From: Welwitschia mirabilis
Lineage: Eukaryota; Gnetophyta; Gnetopsida; Welwitschiales
DNA: 20,535 nucleotides
Reading direction: 5' to 3'
NCBI GenBank assembly: GCA_051453625.1
Contig: JBOZIK010000001.1
Location: 43,266,235 to 43,286,769, forward strand
In this document: positions 20,232 to 20,535 of the stretch, piece by piece
Position numbering within the stretch: the first letter of the stretch is position 1
Layout: the number at the start of each line of letters is the position of its first letter
Notes under the pieces: generated by a model
What the model was told of the DNA's origin: nothing
Database searches by the model: none
Seen by the model: the letters and a program-made list of their open reading frames with translations, nothing else
Program-made: the position numbers and the translations under genes

Positions 20232-20535
20232 CCACTAAGATATAATGCTTTTCACATGAAGGGGGTTTAAGAGGTCCTACAAAGTCTATACCTCAATAAT
20301 CAAAAGTTTTAAATTCCAAGATAGGTGTACGAAACATATTATGAATTCAAGTAAGACCTTCAGTTCGTTGATAAGAATCACATTTCCTACAAAGTCAAAG
20401 GCATCTTTGAATATAGAGGGCTAATAGAATCCTGAATGTAAGATTTTCATAGAAGTCTTTTGGCCACTAAAAAGACATCCACAAACTTCACCATGACAAA
20501 GAAAAAGAATGTCTTTTTACTTCCATTCGGGAACA

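Larger units (their letters stand above)
19188..20535 (-). pseudogene. Ty3/gypsy (Athila/Tat-type) integrase, degenerate, 5' part beyond window
   Basis: Retroelement integrase inserts the cDNA copy into the genome. Reading from 20535: a zinc-binding-like domain with CHGE, SGQKTSMKILHSGFY and CRKCD (20391-20377); its second His is lost (GC where GGH is usual). The catalytic core follows, with GIDFVGP (20292-20272; first Asp), DQGTHF (20106-20089; second Asp), YHP (20025) and the Glu codon at 19999-19997 in a shifted frame. Then come AYRMTWHN, FFPYELVYGK, QLNYLDEKR (from 19580), VLLFNARFHL, RWLGSYLIEK (19407-19378) and KVNRQHLKHY. There is no chromodomain. WGIDF-type, LLFNAR and KVN.Q.LKHY wording is typical of the Athila/Tat side of Ty3/gypsy. 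Damage: 1-bp deletions near 20400 and 20010, Trp-to-stop at GFY-stop-P, DY-stop-GID and VL-stop-AYR, and gaps at 20108 and 19665. The last 130 codons (19577-19188) are open. Confidence 0.88.

Overview
The window looks like AT-rich, gap-containing nuclear DNA from a flowering plant. The evidence is a plant-type Ty3/gypsy integrase of the Athila/Tat style, very long LTRs, an initiator-tRNA-Met-like primer binding site, and a fragment of plant monodehydroascorbate reductase. I cannot name the species. I see no intact host gene and no bacterial-type gene. Nearly everything I can assign is decayed retrotransposon sequence, interrupted by eight runs of N. Those of exactly 10 or 100 N behave as placeholders of unknown true size.

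Region 1-9204 (+ strand) is one large, old LTR element. Its first LTR (1-3662) is cut by the window edge and its second lies at about 6198-9204. Between them are a primer binding site at 3666, a leader with three tandem repeats of about 110 bp, and one broken, acidic, unrecognised reading frame (about 4601-6108). No protease, reverse transcriptase, RNase H or integrase is visible, so it resembles a non-autonomous large retrotransposon derivative. A stem-loop motif (arms like GTCATCCCC and GGGGATGAC) recurs in both LTRs, in the leader, and again inverted near 17.6 kb.

Region 9205-13889 is mostly unassigned AT-rich DNA. It holds a 30-bp tandem duplication, a foldback/MITE-like inverted repeat at 10313-10587, and an exon-sized monodehydroascorbate reductase pseudogene at about 11615-11814.

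Region 13890-20535 is minus-strand retroelement debris. From high to low coordinate it contains: a degenerate Athila/Tat-type integrase (20535-19188) with HHCC, DDE and C-terminal parts; an LTR-like block (about 18957-17555) homologous in inverted orientation to the LTR of the first element; a degenerate coding tract with a Pro/Ala/Gln-rich linker (about 16670-15440); and a second relic of the same integrase C-terminus (14912-14715). The order pol, LTR-like block, gag-like tract, integrase end would fit either two overlapping or tandem copies sharing one LTR, or a nest of insertions. Most premature stops can be explained by C-to-T or G-to-A change, as expected for long-methylated plant repeats.
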